Positions 8,325-17,212 of a stretch of DNA of 38,275 nucleotides are shown here, in pieces (position 1 is the first letter of the stretch; each line of letters opens with the position of its first letter). The stretch is from an uncultured Lachnospiraceae bacterium (GTDB taxonomy: Bacteria; Bacillota; Clostridia; Lachnospirales; Lachnospiraceae), in NCBI GenBank assembly GCA_947385425.1, contig CANDKY010000031.1, forward strand, positions 1 to 38,275, given 5' to 3'. Below the pieces are notes generated by a model. It made no database searches. It worked only from the letters and a program-made list of their open reading frames with translations, and was not told where the DNA came from. Position numbers and translations under genes: made by a program.

Positions 8325-9257
8325 ATGGCGCAAAAGACAGAGGAAAGCAGGCATGAGGCGGAGGTCTGGCAGGAGTATGAGAAAAAGAGGGAAGAGGGGA
8401 AAACGCTGAGGCAGAGGGTATTGGATTTTATCATTATAACCGCTGCTTCCGTGACGTACGGCATGGGGGTCAGCCTGTTTATTGATCCGAACAATATGGC
8501 TCCCGGAGGGGTGACGGGGCTGTCCATTATTTTAAGCCGTGTCGTGCCTCTGGAAACAGGTACTCTGATTCTGGTTATAAATATCCCTATTATCATTCTC
8601 GGAATATGGAAGTTTGGGTTCCGGTTTATTATTTCTACTTTTTATGCGATTTTCATGACTTCTTTTTTTACGAATGTTTTTGCAGGGTTCGGGGCGGCGA
8701 CGGGAGATATCCTGCTGGCAGCACTGGCCGGAAGTGTATTGATTGCTTCTTCGATTGGTGTTATCTTTAAAAGGGGGGCGACGACCGGCGGGACGGATAT
8801 TATTGTGAAATGCCTGCGGTTAAAGTATCCGCATTTGAAGACCGGCGCGCTGTTTTTTATGATGGATGTCTGTATTGTGGCTTTGTCGGGTGTTGTGTTC
8901 CGGAATATTGATTCCGCGCTTTATGCAGGCATTTCCGTGGTGGTCACGGCTGTGGTGCTGGATATGGTGCTTTACGGCAGGGACGGGGCGAAGCTGGTTT
9001 ATATTATCAGCGACCGCCAGAAGAGGATTACCGACAGGCTGCTGGAGGAATTGAATATCGGTGTGACAAGGCTCAGCGGGGAAGGGGCTTTCAGCGGGAC
9101 CGAGAAAAAGATTATTATGTGCGTGGTGCGCAAGCCGTTGGAGCCGAAGGTGGAGGAAGTCGTAAAGGAAGAGGATGCGGATGCGTTTATGATAGTCACC
9201 AGTGCGACGGAAATATTCGGGGAAGGGTATAAGAGTTATTTCGGGGAAAAGTTTTAA
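8325..9257 (+). CDS. YitT family membrane protein
   Basis: 310 aa from the ATG at 8325, which has AAGGTGG five bases upstream; a GTG three codons earlier (8316) is possible. After a charged N-terminal tail (~1-30) come about five hydrophobic helices (~32-205), including the family segment DPNNMAPGGVTGLSIIL and the glycine-rich GATTGGTDIIVK. A soluble C-terminal DUF2179 domain follows (~215-305; KLVYIISDRQKRITDRLLEEL). The family is widespread in Firmicutes; its transport substrate or role is not settled. The stop codon overlaps the first base of a palindromic repeat. Confidence 0.9.
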   Translation: MAQKTEESRHEAEVWQEYEKKREEGKTLRQRVLDFIIITAASVTYGMGVSLFIDPNNMAPGGVTGLSIILSRVVPLETGTLILVINIPIIILGIWKFGFRFIISTFYAIFMTSFFTNVFAGFGAATGDILLAALAGSVLIASSIGVIFKRGATTGGTDIIVKCLRLKYPHLKTGALFFMMDVCIVALSGVVFRNIDSALYAGISVVVTAVVLDMVLYGRDGAKLVYIISDRQKRITDRLLEELNIGVTRLSGEGAFSGTEKKIIMCVVRKPLEPKVEEVVKEEDADAFMIVTSATEIFGEGYKSYFGEKF

Positions 9258-9398
9258 GAGCCTGTCTAAAATCTGCTTTTTGCCGGATGTGCGCCGCAGT
9301 TTGAGCGGTTTGCCCCGAATAAGGGGCAAAGATCCCGCAAAATGGCGAAACGGCTACACCGTGTACAGATGGTGAAAATGAGATTTGAAACATGCTCT
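9257..9398. repeat. Palindromic repeat element A, full copy (142 bp)
   Basis: Its ends are imperfect inverted repeats: AGAGCCTGTCTAAAATC at the left and the inverse of AGAGCATGTTTCAAATC at the right. Inside are GATGTGCGCCGCAGTTTG, an 8-base hairpin (TTGCCCC...GGGGCAA) and GCAAAATGG...GGTGAAAATGAG. Related partial copies lie at 14365 and 26826. No coding capacity, so it is MITE-like. It fills the YitT-GH25 gap. Confidence 0.75.
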
Positions 9399-9445
9399 AA
9401 GCGCGGCGGACGATAAATAAGGCCGATAAGGGAATTGAGGTGCAG

Positions 9446-11092
9446 ATGAGGAAAAAGAACAGATATTCGTATGAGGCGGACGGAAAGGCCGGTTACGGCA
9501 TGGATTATAAGGCGGAAGATGCGCCAGGCGGAAACGGCGGTTATATGCCGGAAGAAGTGTCAGGCGGAAACGGCGGTTATATAAACATGAGTGAAAACGT
9601 CGATGATACCGATGAAGAACTCCTGATTGATGATTTGAATGATCTGGCAGTTCAGCTGCAGTGGGCAAGGCAGAGTGCCCGGCAGAGTGCAAGGCAGGGG
9701 GCCTGGCAGGATCCCCGGCCCTCTGCCCGGCAGGATCTCGGGCGGGATGCAGGGCAGAGGGCCAGACGGGGTGCGCGGAAGGATGCAGGGCAGATCGCCG
9801 GACGGGATGCAGGGCAGGATGCCTGGCAGAGTATCCGGCAGGGTTCCGGGCGGATTGCGGCGTCTGGCCGGGGCCGGGAGCGGGGAAAATGGAAGAGGTG
9901 GGATTATGCGGCAGGGAAGGGGCAGGGGGACGGAAATAGAGGGGAAAAATTCCCTGAAACAGCATACGGGGGAATGGAAAATGCCGAAGATACCGGGACG
10001 ATAAGCCGGGTTAAGCGTAAAAACAGAAAGCGCAGGAAGAGAAGGGCCGTTTTTTCCGCATTTTTATGCCTGGCGGTTCTGGCGGCGCTTACCGGCTGTT
10101 TCTTCCTTGCGTTGGAGAACCGGAAACTGCAGGATGAGGTCCAGGTTGCCATGGCATATGTGGAGGAGGTGGATTCCATTACTACATATACGGAAGAAGA
10201 GGTGCAGAAGCTGACAAAGGAGGCGGCCGCAGAGGCAGCGGAACGCTCTTCCATGGAAAAGGAGAAGGAAATCCTGGATGACATCAGGGCCAGGATGGAG
10301 AGCGGGGACGGTACGGCGCCGATGCTGCGGGCAATTTATAAGAATGAGCTGGTAGTGGCAGATGATGGCAGGTATTATTTCTTCCCGGTTGTAGATACTC
10401 TGAAACATCATTCTTATCAGGCGGATCAGTTCAAAATGAATGAGGAGGATATCTTAGAGTATTTTGCAGACGGAAATGTGGTTTCCAAAAAGGGGATCGA
10501 TGTCTCAAAATATCAGGGCGATATTGATTGGAAAAAGGTTGCGGGCGATGGTGTGGAGTATGCGTTTATCCGTCTCGGGATACGGGGTTCTTCGGAGGGA
10601 AAGCTTGTACTGGACAGTACCTATGAGGCGAACATTAAGGGGGCGCTTAAAAATGACATTGACGTCGGGGTTTATTTTTTTACACAGGCTGTAACAAAGG
10701 AAGAGGCAGTGGAAGAGGCGGAATATGTGATCGAGCATCTGAAGGGGTATGACGTGTCGTATCCGGTGGTGCTGGATGTGGAGGAAGTGGAGACCGGCAA
10801 TCCGCGCACGGAAGGGATGACGCAGCAGGATTGGACGGATGTGTGCATTGCTTTCTGTGACCGGATAAGGGATGCAGGATATACGCCGATGATTTACGGG
10901 AATCTGAAAACGTTCCTGCTGATGCTGGATTTGGAGCAGTTGGAGGAATATGAGAAATGGTTTGCCTTTTATCAGACACCTCTGTATTTTCCGTATGAAT
11001 TCAGTATATGGCAGTATTCTTCCACGGGGAGCGTGGACGGAATCAAGGGTGATGTGGATATGAATGTCAGCATGAGGGAGTGGGGAAGCTGA
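9446..11092 (+). CDS. Membrane-anchored GH25 muramidase with Arg/Gln-rich cytoplasmic repeat
   Basis: 548 aa from the ATG at 9446 (GAGGTG just upstream). Order: acidic N-terminus (~1-70); low-complexity Arg/Gln/Ala tract of ARQSARQ-like units (~74-140); very basic stretch VKRKNRKRRKRR (~189-200); one membrane helix (~202-222); predicted coiled coil (~225-285); C-terminal GH25 lysozyme domain (~347-545). The domain starts GIDVSKYQGDIDW, and YPVVLDVEEVE provides the paired acidic residues (Asp444, Glu446) of the catalytic DxE motif. Topology predicts N-in, with the hydrolase outside, where it would cut the MurNAc-GlcNAc bond of peptidoglycan. The domain call is firm; the function of the cytoplasmic repeat is unknown. 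Confidence 0.88.
   Translation: MRKKNRYSYEADGKAGYGMDYKAEDAPGGNGGYMPEEVSGGNGGYINMSENVDDTDEELLIDDLNDLAVQLQWARQSARQSARQGAWQDPRPSARQDLGRDAGQRARRGARKDAGQIAGRDAGQDAWQSIRQGSGRIAASGRGRERGKWKRWDYAAGKGQGDGNRGEKFPETAYGGMENAEDTGTISRVKRKNRKRRKRRAVFSAFLCLAVLAALTGCFFLALENRKLQDEVQVAMAYVEEVDSITTYTEEEVQKLTKEAAAEAAERSSMEKEKEILDDIRARMESGDGTAPMLRAIYKNELVVADDGRYYFFPVVDTLKHHSYQADQFKMNEEDILEYFADGNVVSKKGIDVSKYQGDIDWKKVAGDGVEYAFIRLGIRGSSEGKLVLDSTYEANIKGALKNDIDVGVYFFTQAVTKEEAVEEAEYVIEHLKGYDVSYPVVLDVEEVETGNPRTEGMTQQDWTDVCIAFCDRIRDAGYTPMIYGNLKTFLLMLDLEQLEEYEKWFAFYQTPLYFPYEFSIWQYSSTGSVDGIKGDVDMNVSMREWGS
9664..9860 (+). repeat. Short-period tandem repeat inside the GH25 gene
   Basis: Degenerate units of about 12 bases (variants of GCCCGGCAGAGT / GGGCAGGATGCC) run through this stretch, encoding ARQS/ARQD/AGQD-like tetrapeptides. 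Several other frames stay open here, as expected of low-complexity GC-rich repeats. This is a likely site of copy-number variation. Confidence 0.7.
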
Positions 11093-11139
11093 ATTTCTGC
11101 AGGTGAGACAGATTTGCATGTTTTCAGGCAATTTTCTTC

Positions 11140-11168
11140 TTGTATACAGAAGGTAAATCTTGTATAAT
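11140..11168 (+). promoter_or_regulatory. Promoter of pta-ackA
   Basis: TTGTAT (11140-11145) and a perfect TATAAT (11163-11168) are 17 bases apart, about 70 bases before the pta ATG. Confidence 0.65.
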
Positions 11169-11238
11169 TTGTTTATATAATGCAGGCAGAATACAAAATC
11201 CCTGTGAAAAATGAATAGGAAGGAAAGGAGACGGAATT

Positions 11239-12240
11239 ATGCCTTATATAGACATTATTAAAGACAAGGCAAGGAGTGACAGAAAAACCATCGTTTTGCC
11301 GGAAACCACGGACAAGAGGACGTTGATTGCGGCATCTCATATTATGGCAGAGGGGATTGCCAATATTATACTGATTGGTAACGAAGAGAAGATTATGGAC
11401 GGTGCCGGATGGCTGGAGGTAGAACTGGACGGGGCTACGATTATTGATCCGGATTTGACGGATAAACTGGACGGTTACGTAGAGTTATTGTATGAAACGA
11501 GAAAATCCAAAGGGATGACGCCGGAGAAGGCGCGTGAAGTCCTGACGAAGGATTATCTGACCTTCGGTGTTATGATGGTAAAAGCGAACGATGCGGACGG
11601 GATGGTGGCGGGCGCGTGCCACGCGACGGCCGACACGCTGCGGCCTGCGCTGCAGATATTAAAGACGGCGCCGGGCGTAAAGCTGGTGTCCGGTTTCTTC
11701 CTGATGGATGTGCCGGATTGCGAGTTCGGCGACGGGGGGACTTTCCTGTTTGCGGACTGCGGGCTGAACCAGGATCCTACGGCGGAGGAACTGGCCGCTA
11801 TTGCGGATTCCAGCGCAAAGAGCTTTAAGCAGTTGGTAGGCTCCAAACCGATTATTGCCATGCTGTCCCATTCGACGAAGGGAAGCGCGAAGCATCCTCT
11901 GGTGGACAAGGTTGTGGAGGCTACGGCGATTGCTCATGAAAAGTATCCCCATCTGACCTTGGACGGCGAGCTGCAGACGGATGCCGCCCTGGTTCCTCAG
12001 GTAGCAAAATCGAAAGCGCCGGGCAGCGAAGTGGCCGGAAAGGCCAATGTGCTTATTTTCCCGAATCTGGATTGCGGAAATATCGGGTACAAGCTGGTGC
12101 AGAGGCTGGCAAAGGCGGAAGCGTACGGCCCCATGCTCCAGGGGATTGCGAAGCCGGTCAACGACCTGTCCCGCGGATGTTCCTGGCAGGATATCGTGGG
12201 TGTAGTTGCCCTGACGGCTGTCCAGGCGCAGCTTGCTTAA
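11239..12240 (+). CDS. pta: Phosphate acetyltransferase
   Basis: Interconverts acetyl-CoA and acetyl phosphate. 333 aa, the usual length of the short (catalytic-domain-only) Pta of Firmicutes. Diagnostic stretches are [13 protein letters not shown] at the N-terminus, [65 protein letters not shown] and [23 protein letters not shown] precedes the ATG. It forms an operon with ackA (85 bases apart), the standard substrate-level ATP route to acetate in fermenting anaerobes. Confidence 0.97.
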   Translation: MPYIDIIKDKARSDRKTIVLPETTDKRTLIAASHIMAEGIANIILIGNEEKIMDGAGWLEVELDGATIIDPDLTDKLDGYVELLYETRKSKGMTPEKAREVLTKDYLTFGVMMVKANDADGMVAGACHATADTLRPALQILKTAPGVKLVSGFFLMDVPDCEFGDGGTFLFADCGLNQDPTAEELAAIADSSAKSFKQLVGSKPIIAMLSHSTKGSAKHPLVDKVVEATAIAHEKYPHLTLDGELQTDAALVPQVAKSKAPGSEVAGKANVLIFPNLDCGNIGYKLVQRLAKAEAYGPMLQGIAKPVNDLSRGCSWQDIVGVVALTAVQAQLA

Positions 12241-12325
12241 TAAGTGCCGTGAGATAATTGGTGTATTTTCCGGGGATGGGTTTCAGGTATTTGCATGCAG
12301 ATATGGGAAATTGGAGGAAAAGGAA

Positions 12326-13531
12326 ATGAATATATTAGTTATTAACTGCGGAAGTTCATCGCTGAAATTCCAGTTAATTGATTCTGAATCAGAAAAAGTA
12401 AGCGCGAAGGGGCTGTGCGAGAGGATTGGTATAGAGGGCAGCCAGCTTGTGTACAGTCCGGCAGGCGGGGAGAAGGTGACTGCCGTAACGCCCATGGATG
12501 ACCATACGCAGGCGATCAAACTGGTACTGCAGGCATTGACGGATGAAAAGACGGGTGTGGTAAAAAGCCTGGATGAAATCGGGGCGGTAGGGCACCGCGT
12601 TGTGCACGGCGGCGAGAAGTTTGCCGCATCTACGCTGATTACGGACGAGGTAATCCAGGCAATTGAAGAATGCAATGAACTGGCGCCGCTGCACAATCCG
12701 GCGAATCTGATCGGCATCGCCGCCTGCAGGGAACTGATGCCGCAGACGCCTATGGTCGCGGTTTTCGATACGGCTTTCCATCAGACGATGCCGGAAGAGG
12801 CGTATATGTACGGCCTTCCGTATGAATATTATAAGAAATATAAGGTGCGCAGGTACGGGTTCCACGGAACGAGCCATTCTTATGTTTCACGCCGTGCGGC
12901 GGAGGTTCTCGGGCAGAAGTATGAGGATTTGAAGATTATTGTCTGCCATCTGGGCAACGGGGCCAGCGTGTCGGCGGTTAAGAACGGGAAATGCGTGGAT
13001 ACGTCCATGGGCCTGACCCCGCTGGAGGGCCTGATAATGGGGACGCGTTCCGGCGATATTGACCCGGCGATTATAGAGTTTCTGGCCCATAAGGAGAACA
13101 AAGGCATTGATGATATAATGAAGGTATTGAACAAGGAGTCCGGCGTGCTTGGGCTTTCCGACGGCTTGTCTTCCGATTTCCGTGATCTGGAGGAGAGCTA
13201 TCATAAAGGGGAGGAAGCGGGTATCCGCACGCTGAAGACTTTTTCCTACCGGGTGGCGAAGTATATCGGCGCATATACGGCGGCCATGAACGGCGTGGAT
13301 GCGATCTGCTTTACCGCGGGGCTTGGGGAAAACGGGCCTTTTGTGCGGGATATGATATGTGGCTATCTGGGCTATCTGGGGGTTTCCATTGATGCGGAGG
13401 CTAACGGCAGACGCGGTGAGGATGTTGTGATTTCAACGGCTGATTCCAGGACGAAGGTGCTGGTGATACCGACGAATGAGGAGCTTGCAATTGCCAGGGA
13501 GACGGTGGCTTTGGTGAAGCCTTCCGTGTAA
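12326..13531 (+). CDS. ackA: Acetate kinase
   Basis: Converts acetyl phosphate plus ADP to acetate plus ATP. 401 aa from the ATG at 12326; the upstream in-frame extension is rejected because the conserved [15 protein letters not shown] starts here behind GGAGG. Conserved ASKHA-fold motifs follow: [46 protein letters not shown] and [10 protein letters not shown]. Length and motifs are complete. It is downstream of pta and is followed after 69 bases by nagB in the same direction. Confidence 0.97.
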   Translation: MNILVINCGSSSLKFQLIDSESEKVSAKGLCERIGIEGSQLVYSPAGGEKVTAVTPMDDHTQAIKLVLQALTDEKTGVVKSLDEIGAVGHRVVHGGEKFAASTLITDEVIQAIEECNELAPLHNPANLIGIAACRELMPQTPMVAVFDTAFHQTMPEEAYMYGLPYEYYKKYKVRRYGFHGTSHSYVSRRAAEVLGQKYEDLKIIVCHLGNGASVSAVKNGKCVDTSMGLTPLEGLIMGTRSGDIDPAIIEFLAHKENKGIDDIMKVLNKESGVLGLSDGLSSDFRDLEESYHKGEEAGIRTLKTFSYRVAKYIGAYTAAMNGVDAICFTAGLGENGPFVRDMICGYLGYLGVSIDAEANGRRGEDVVISTADSRTKVLVIPTNEELAIARETVALVKPSV

Positions 13532-13600
13532 TATATGGCGGATTTTACGGCCGGTTTGGGGTGCCGCGGTGCGGTATCACGGCTGTCAGGAGGGAAGGAA

Positions 13601-14326
13601 ATGAAAATTATTAAAGCGAAGGATTACAATGATATGAGCAGGAAAGCGGCAAATGTGATATCTGCTCAGGTTATTATGAAACCGGGCTGCGTGCTGGGGC
13701 TTGCTACCGGATCGACGCCGATAGGGACTTATGCGCAGTTGGTGGAATGGTATCAGAAAGGGGATTTGGATTTTTCAGAAGTAACTACGGTCAACCTGGA
13801 CGAATACAAAGGCCTGCCCAGGGACAATGATCAGAGCTATTATTATTTTATGAACCATCATCTGTTCAGTAAAGTGAATGTGGATCCCGCGCGTACGTTT
13901 CTGCCGGACGGTATGGAGCCGGACAGTGGCAAGGCGTGCAGCGATTACAATAAGGTTATTGCGGATGCGGGCGGTATCGATTTGCAGCTTCTCGGGCTGG
14001 GGCACAATGGGCATATCGGTTTCAATGAGCCGTCGGATGTGTTTGAGGCCGGGACGCATTGTGTTGATTTGACGGAATCGACGATAAAGGCGAACCAGAG
14101 GTTTTTTGCATCCATAGAAGAGGTTCCGCGCCAGGCGTATACGATGGGGATCCAGACGATTATGCAGGCGAAAAAGGTGCTGGTGGTAGTCAGCGGGGAG
14201 GATAAAGCGGCTATTGTGAAAGAAGCCTTTTTCGGCCCCATTACGCCCAGGGTGCAGGCTTCCGTGCTGCAGCTCCACAGTGATGTGACGGTTGTGGCGG
14301 ATGAGGCGGCTTTGTCACTGATATAA
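13601..14326 (+). CDS. nagB: Glucosamine-6-phosphate deaminase
   Basis: Converts glucosamine-6-phosphate to fructose-6-phosphate and ammonia, feeding amino sugars into glycolysis. 241 aa, normal for Firmicute NagB. The ATG at 13601 is preceded by AGGAGGGAAGG. Motifs are GLATGSTPIGTY (phosphate loop), TVNLDEYKGL (catalytic Asp), LLGLGHNGHIGFNEPSD and the YTMGIQTIMQAK segment near the C-terminus. It precedes nagA by 142 bases. The pair handles GlcNAc from mucin or cell-wall recycling, which fits the nearby muramidase. Confidence 0.96.
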   Translation: MKIIKAKDYNDMSRKAANVISAQVIMKPGCVLGLATGSTPIGTYAQLVEWYQKGDLDFSEVTTVNLDEYKGLPRDNDQSYYYFMNHHLFSKVNVDPARTFLPDGMEPDSGKACSDYNKVIADAGGIDLQLLGLGHNGHIGFNEPSDVFEAGTHCVDLTESTIKANQRFFASIEEVPRQAYTMGIQTIMQAKKVLVVVSGEDKAAIVKEAFFGPITPRVQASVLQLHSDVTVVADEAALSLI

Positions 14327-14364
14327 AACATGAAAGTTTCTCAATGTCCGGAAGGATGCCCTGG

Positions 14365-14418
14365 AGAGTGTTTGAAAAATGCTTTCCGGCAGATGTGCGT
14401 CACAATTTGTGGGAGATT
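14365..14418. repeat. Partial copy of palindromic element A
   Basis: AGAGTGTTTGAAAAATGCTT and CGGCAGATGTGCGTCACA, with TTTGTGGG following, correspond to the left half of the element at 9257. The right half is missing or eroded. It occupies most of the nagB-nagA gap. Confidence 0.55.
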
Positions 14419-14468
14419 AAAAGCAAGCAGGTATTTTTCCGGGCGGAGAGGAAAAGGAGACAGGATTT

Positions 14469-15605
14469 ATGATTATAAAAAATGCCAGTGTTTATACGGA
14501 AGACGGTATTTTCCTTACGAGGGATATTTATATAGAAGGCGATAGTTTTGCGGACGGAAAGGAAAACCTCAGTGATATGCGGGAGATCGATGCATCCGGA
14601 TGTTTCGCGCTGCCCGGGCTGACGGACATCCATTTCCACGGCTGTATGGGGCATGATTTCTGTGACGGTTCCAGAGAGGCTGTGGATGCAATGGCGGCTT
14701 ATGAGGCATCTGTGGGTGTGACAAATATTGTGCCGGCTACAATGACCCTTTCCGAGGATATGCTTCTGGGGATTTGCAGGACGGCAAAGGCTTATAAGGA
14801 AGAGGGGAAGCAGGAAAAGAGGGCGCGTTTCCATGGCATAAATATGGAAGGGCCGTTTGTGTCAATGGGTAAAAAGGGTGCGCAGAACGCGGAGTATATC
14901 CGGGAACCCGATATGGCTATGTTTGACCGGCTGCAGGAAGCGTCGGGAAATTGCGTGAAGCTTCTGGCCATAGCGCCAGAGGAAAAGGGGGCTATGGAGC
15001 TTATTGAAAAGCGGCACAGGGAGACTGTGATTTCCCTGGCGCACACCTGCGCGGATTATGATACGGCGATGGAGGCATTTGAGAAAGGGGCCGGGCATGT
15101 GACCCATCTGTATAATGCCATGCATCCCTATACGCACAGGGCGCCGGGAGTCATAGGGGCCGCCGCGGACAAAGCGGATGCGGAAGTGGAACTTATCTGT
15201 GACGGTGTGCATATTCATCCGGCCGCGGTAAGGACGACTTTTAAAATATTCGGTGACAGCCGCATTATTCTGATCAGTGACAGTATGAGGGCGACGGGGC
15301 TGGAAGACGGGGATTATACGCTGGGCGGACAGGCGGTGAAGGTAACGGGTTCCCTGGCAACGCTGCAGGACGGGACGATTGCCGGTTCGGTTACGAATCT
15401 CCTGGATTGTATGCGCACGGCAGTGCTGAAAATGGGGATCCCTTTGGAGGCCGCCGTGAAATGTGCCGCGGTTAACCCGGCAAAGTGCGTGGGGATATAT
15501 GATAAGCATGGGAGCATCTCGGCCGGAAAGAAAGCGGATGTGGTTCTTTTGAAAAAGGACGGCCTGGCGCTGCAGCAGGTGATTCTGGACGGGGAACTTT
15601 TGTAA
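14469..15605 (+). CDS. nagA: N-acetylglucosamine-6-phosphate deacetylase
   Basis: Removes acetate from GlcNAc-6-phosphate to give the NagB substrate. 378 aa, amidohydrolase (TIM-barrel) family. Visible motifs are LPGLTDIHFHG (metal-binding HxH), INMEGPF (metal Glu), LAHTCADYD, HVTHLYNAMHPYTHRAPG, LICDGVHIHP and ISDSMRATG (catalytic Asp). The C-terminal KKADVVLLKKDG closes the beta-sandwich domain. An AGGAGACAGGA site precedes the ATG. A strong hairpin terminator follows at 15698. Confidence 0.96.
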   Translation: MIIKNASVYTEDGIFLTRDIYIEGDSFADGKENLSDMREIDASGCFALPGLTDIHFHGCMGHDFCDGSREAVDAMAAYEASVGVTNIVPATMTLSEDMLLGICRTAKAYKEEGKQEKRARFHGINMEGPFVSMGKKGAQNAEYIREPDMAMFDRLQEASGNCVKLLAIAPEEKGAMELIEKRHRETVISLAHTCADYDTAMEAFEKGAGHVTHLYNAMHPYTHRAPGVIGAAADKADAEVELICDGVHIHPAAVRTTFKIFGDSRIILISDSMRATGLEDGDYTLGGQAVKVTGSLATLQDGTIAGSVTNLLDCMRTAVLKMGIPLEAAVKCAAVNPAKCVGIYDKHGSISAGKKADVVLLKKDGLALQQVILDGELL

Positions 15606-15697
15606 GGGACTGGCGGTAAATATCAGGATAGTGGATTCCTTAGGGCTTTATAGCCGGTTTTGGGTTTGTGCAGCTTTTAATCAAAAAAGATTGGATT

Positions 15698-15731
15698 CCC
15701 CGCAGCTTGCTGCGGGGAGTTTTGGTTTTAG
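15698..15731 (+). terminator. Rho-independent terminator after nagA
   Basis: CCCCGCAG (15698-15705) pairs with CTGCGGGG (15710-15717) around CTTG, followed by AGTTTTGGTTTT. The rest of the gap 15606-15947 shows nothing else I can support. Confidence 0.8.
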
Positions 15732-15947
15732 GGCATGCTCCAGTGTTCCGTCCGGCTGGGAATTAGACTTCCGCTTTGCATTCTCCGTGCCAGTGCAGGG
15801 CAAAATATCGACGGCGATGTAACGGTGCGGCGGGGCATCGGCCGGAGATTTCCACACAGCAATGGTGATAACAGGCAGGACGGATATCTGTCATAGTTTC
15901 CGTTTGTTTTAAATATATATTTACAAATCATTTTGCAGGTAAAATAT

Positions 15948-16388
15948 ATGATAAACTGGGAAAAGGTAAAAAAGCAACGGAAGAATATTTTGATAGCGGT
16001 TATTCTGTGCTCTATGTTTTTTGCCGGCAGGGGGGCAGGATATTTGACGCAGAGGCTGGAAGCAGCTTCCGGCAAACCGATTAATTCCGTGGGCTCAAGC
16101 CATATCGCGGCATCTGAGAACTGGGGGCTGGGCGGTTACGGGGAGGGGACGCAGCCTACGGGCATTGCTTCCGCGGAAGAACTGAAAAAGTACGATGCTT
16201 ATTATGTGGGCGGTGCAGAGGAGAAGGTGATTTATCTGACCTTTGATGCCGGGTATGAGAACGGAAATACGGCGCCTATATTGGATGCGCTGAAGAAGCA
16301 CAATGCCCCTGCCACTTTCTTTGTAGTGGGGCATTATCTGGAATCGGCCCCGGATCTGGTGAAGCGGATGGTGGATGAGGGTGATTGA
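15948..16388 (+). pseudogene. 5' part of a PdaA-type polysaccharide deacetylase, interrupted
   Basis: The ATG at 15948 is chosen over an in-frame TTG at 15933. The frame has a signal anchor (~12-35) and the start of a NodB/polysaccharide-deacetylase domain: VIYLTFDAGYENGNTAPIL (motif 1, catalytic/metal Asp), NAPATFFVVGHYL, PDLVKRMVDEG. It then runs into a TGA at 16386. The missing half, beginning CVGNHTYHHLDMS, resumes in the same orientation at 17213 after about 0.83 kb. PdaA-type enzymes make muramic delta-lactam in the spore cortex. With motif 1 (Asp) and motif 2 (His-x-x-x-His) on separate frames, no active enzyme is expected. Confidence 0.85.
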
Positions 16389-16505
16389 GTTATAATAATG
16401 ACAGAACAGGGACTATTCATGTGCAATGCCATTGATTCAGGTGTAATTGGCCGGAGTGCCGGACGCATAGAGGGAAAAGTTTATGGACGGAAAGGGACGG
16501 GTAAA

Positions 16506-16808
16506 ATGGACAGCAATGTATTTACCATACAGGATATTGTAAGTTTGGTCAGGCCGATTGCGGAACGATACGGGGTAAAGGAAATATATTTATTTGGCTC
16601 GTATGCAAGGGGGGAAGCGGATGAGGACAGTGATCTGGATTTTCTTGTATTCGGCGGCGATCATTTTAAACTTACGATGATTTTTGCTCTTGCTGAAGAA
16701 CTGCGGGAGGCGCTGAAAAAAGATGTGGACGTGTTTGAAATCAATGAGATTAATCAGGACAGTGATTTTTACAATACAATAATGAAAGAGAGGTTGCCTG
16801 TTGCATGA
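16506..16808 (+). CDS. Minimal nucleotidyltransferase antitoxin (MntA-like)
   Basis: 100 aa from the ATG at 16506, preceded by GGGACGGG; in-frame ATGs at 16398 and 16419 would add residues not typical of the family. The nucleotidyltransferase signature is complete: GSYARGEADEDSDLDFLV gives GS (31-32) with the metal pair Asp43/Asp45, and a third acidic position in DVDVFE (73-75). Known MntA antitoxins neutralise the HEPN partner by adding AMP to its Tyr. It overlaps the HEPN gene by four bases (ATGA), so the two are coupled. The pair interrupts a deacetylase gene in the same orientation. Confidence 0.85.
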   Translation: MDSNVFTIQDIVSLVRPIAERYGVKEIYLFGSYARGEADEDSDLDFLVFGGDHFKLTMIFALAEELREALKKDVDVFEINEINQDSDFYNTIMKERLPVA

Positions 16809-17152
16809 AGTATTCGGATCACCAGCGTATACGTAAGATATATGAAAAAGCGTCGGAGTTATATGGATATATTGTAAACCATCAGATAAAGAAAGAAGAT
16901 TTATTAACGGAAACTCCTTTGCAGTGGCTTGTTACAACACCATTATATAACATTGGGGAACATGTCTATAATCTGTCCGGCGAATATAAGGAAGCACATA
17001 GTGAAATTCAGTGGGCGATGATAGCCGGGCTCAGGCACCGGCTGATTCACGATTACGATGGTACGAATTGGAATATTATTGTGGAGGTTGTTTTTGAAGA
17101 GCTGCCTGTCCTGATAGGTCAGTTGGAAAAAATAATGCAGGGAGAGCCGTGA
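16805..17152 (+). CDS. HEPN-domain toxin (HepT-like ribonuclease, DUF86)
   Basis: 115 aa, all-helical. The catalytic motif R-x4-H is present as Arg77...His82 in GLRHRLIHDYDG, followed by Tyr84, the position AMPylated by MntA in studied systems. Compared with the common RNxxxHxY form, the Asn position is His here. HEPN toxins of this type are RNases acting on tRNA or mRNA. Start overlaps the antitoxin stop. Both genes look intact, unlike the host gene they interrupt. Target and activity here are inferred from family only. Confidence 0.85.
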   Translation: MKYSDHQRIRKIYEKASELYGYIVNHQIKKEDLLTETPLQWLVTTPLYNIGEHVYNLSGEYKEAHSEIQWAMIAGLRHRLIHDYDGTNWNIIVEVVFEELPVLIGQLEKIMQGEP

Positions 17153-17187
17153 GGGGACAGGGCGCCAACCGCGCGGGTGGAATAATT

Positions 17188-17209
17188 TTGTGTCATTACC
17201 CTGACACAA
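17188..17209. repeat. Perfect hairpin at the right edge of the cassette
   Basis: TTGTGTCA (17188-17195) is inverted exactly as TGACACAA (17202-17209) around a six-base loop, immediately before the deacetylase frame resumes. The host sequence at 17218-17224 also reads TTGTGTC. It could be the element terminus or a transcription stop for the toxin, though no T-run follows. Confidence 0.6.
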
Positions 17210-17212
17210 GCA

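Larger units (their letters stand above)
16386..17212 (+). mobile_element. MNT/HEPN cassette inserted in the deacetylase gene
   Basis: About 827 bp separates two halves of one reading frame. The left edge reads AGGGTGATTG and the right edge AGGGCATTG, an imperfect direct repeat that may be a target duplication; exact edges are uncertain by a few bases. The insert contains only the two-gene MNT/HEPN pair plus about 110 bases of 5' flank and 60 of 3' flank. No transposase or recombinase is present. Confidence 0.65.

Noticed and set aside
9354-10004. Long open frames on both strands overlapping the GH25 gene's repeat
   Set aside because: They follow the GC-rich short-period repeat, are dominated by Pro/Ala/His or Gly/Arg, lack ribosome sites and have no family resemblance.
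12233-12325. Extended starts of ackA, nagB, the radical SAM gene, udg and others
   Set aside because: Conserved family N-termini and ribosome sites lie at the internal ATGs; the extensions are poorly conserved-looking or repeat-derived.
16386-17212. Skin-like programmed excision element
   Set aside because: No recombinase gene and no clear long direct repeat at the borders; kept only as an analogy.
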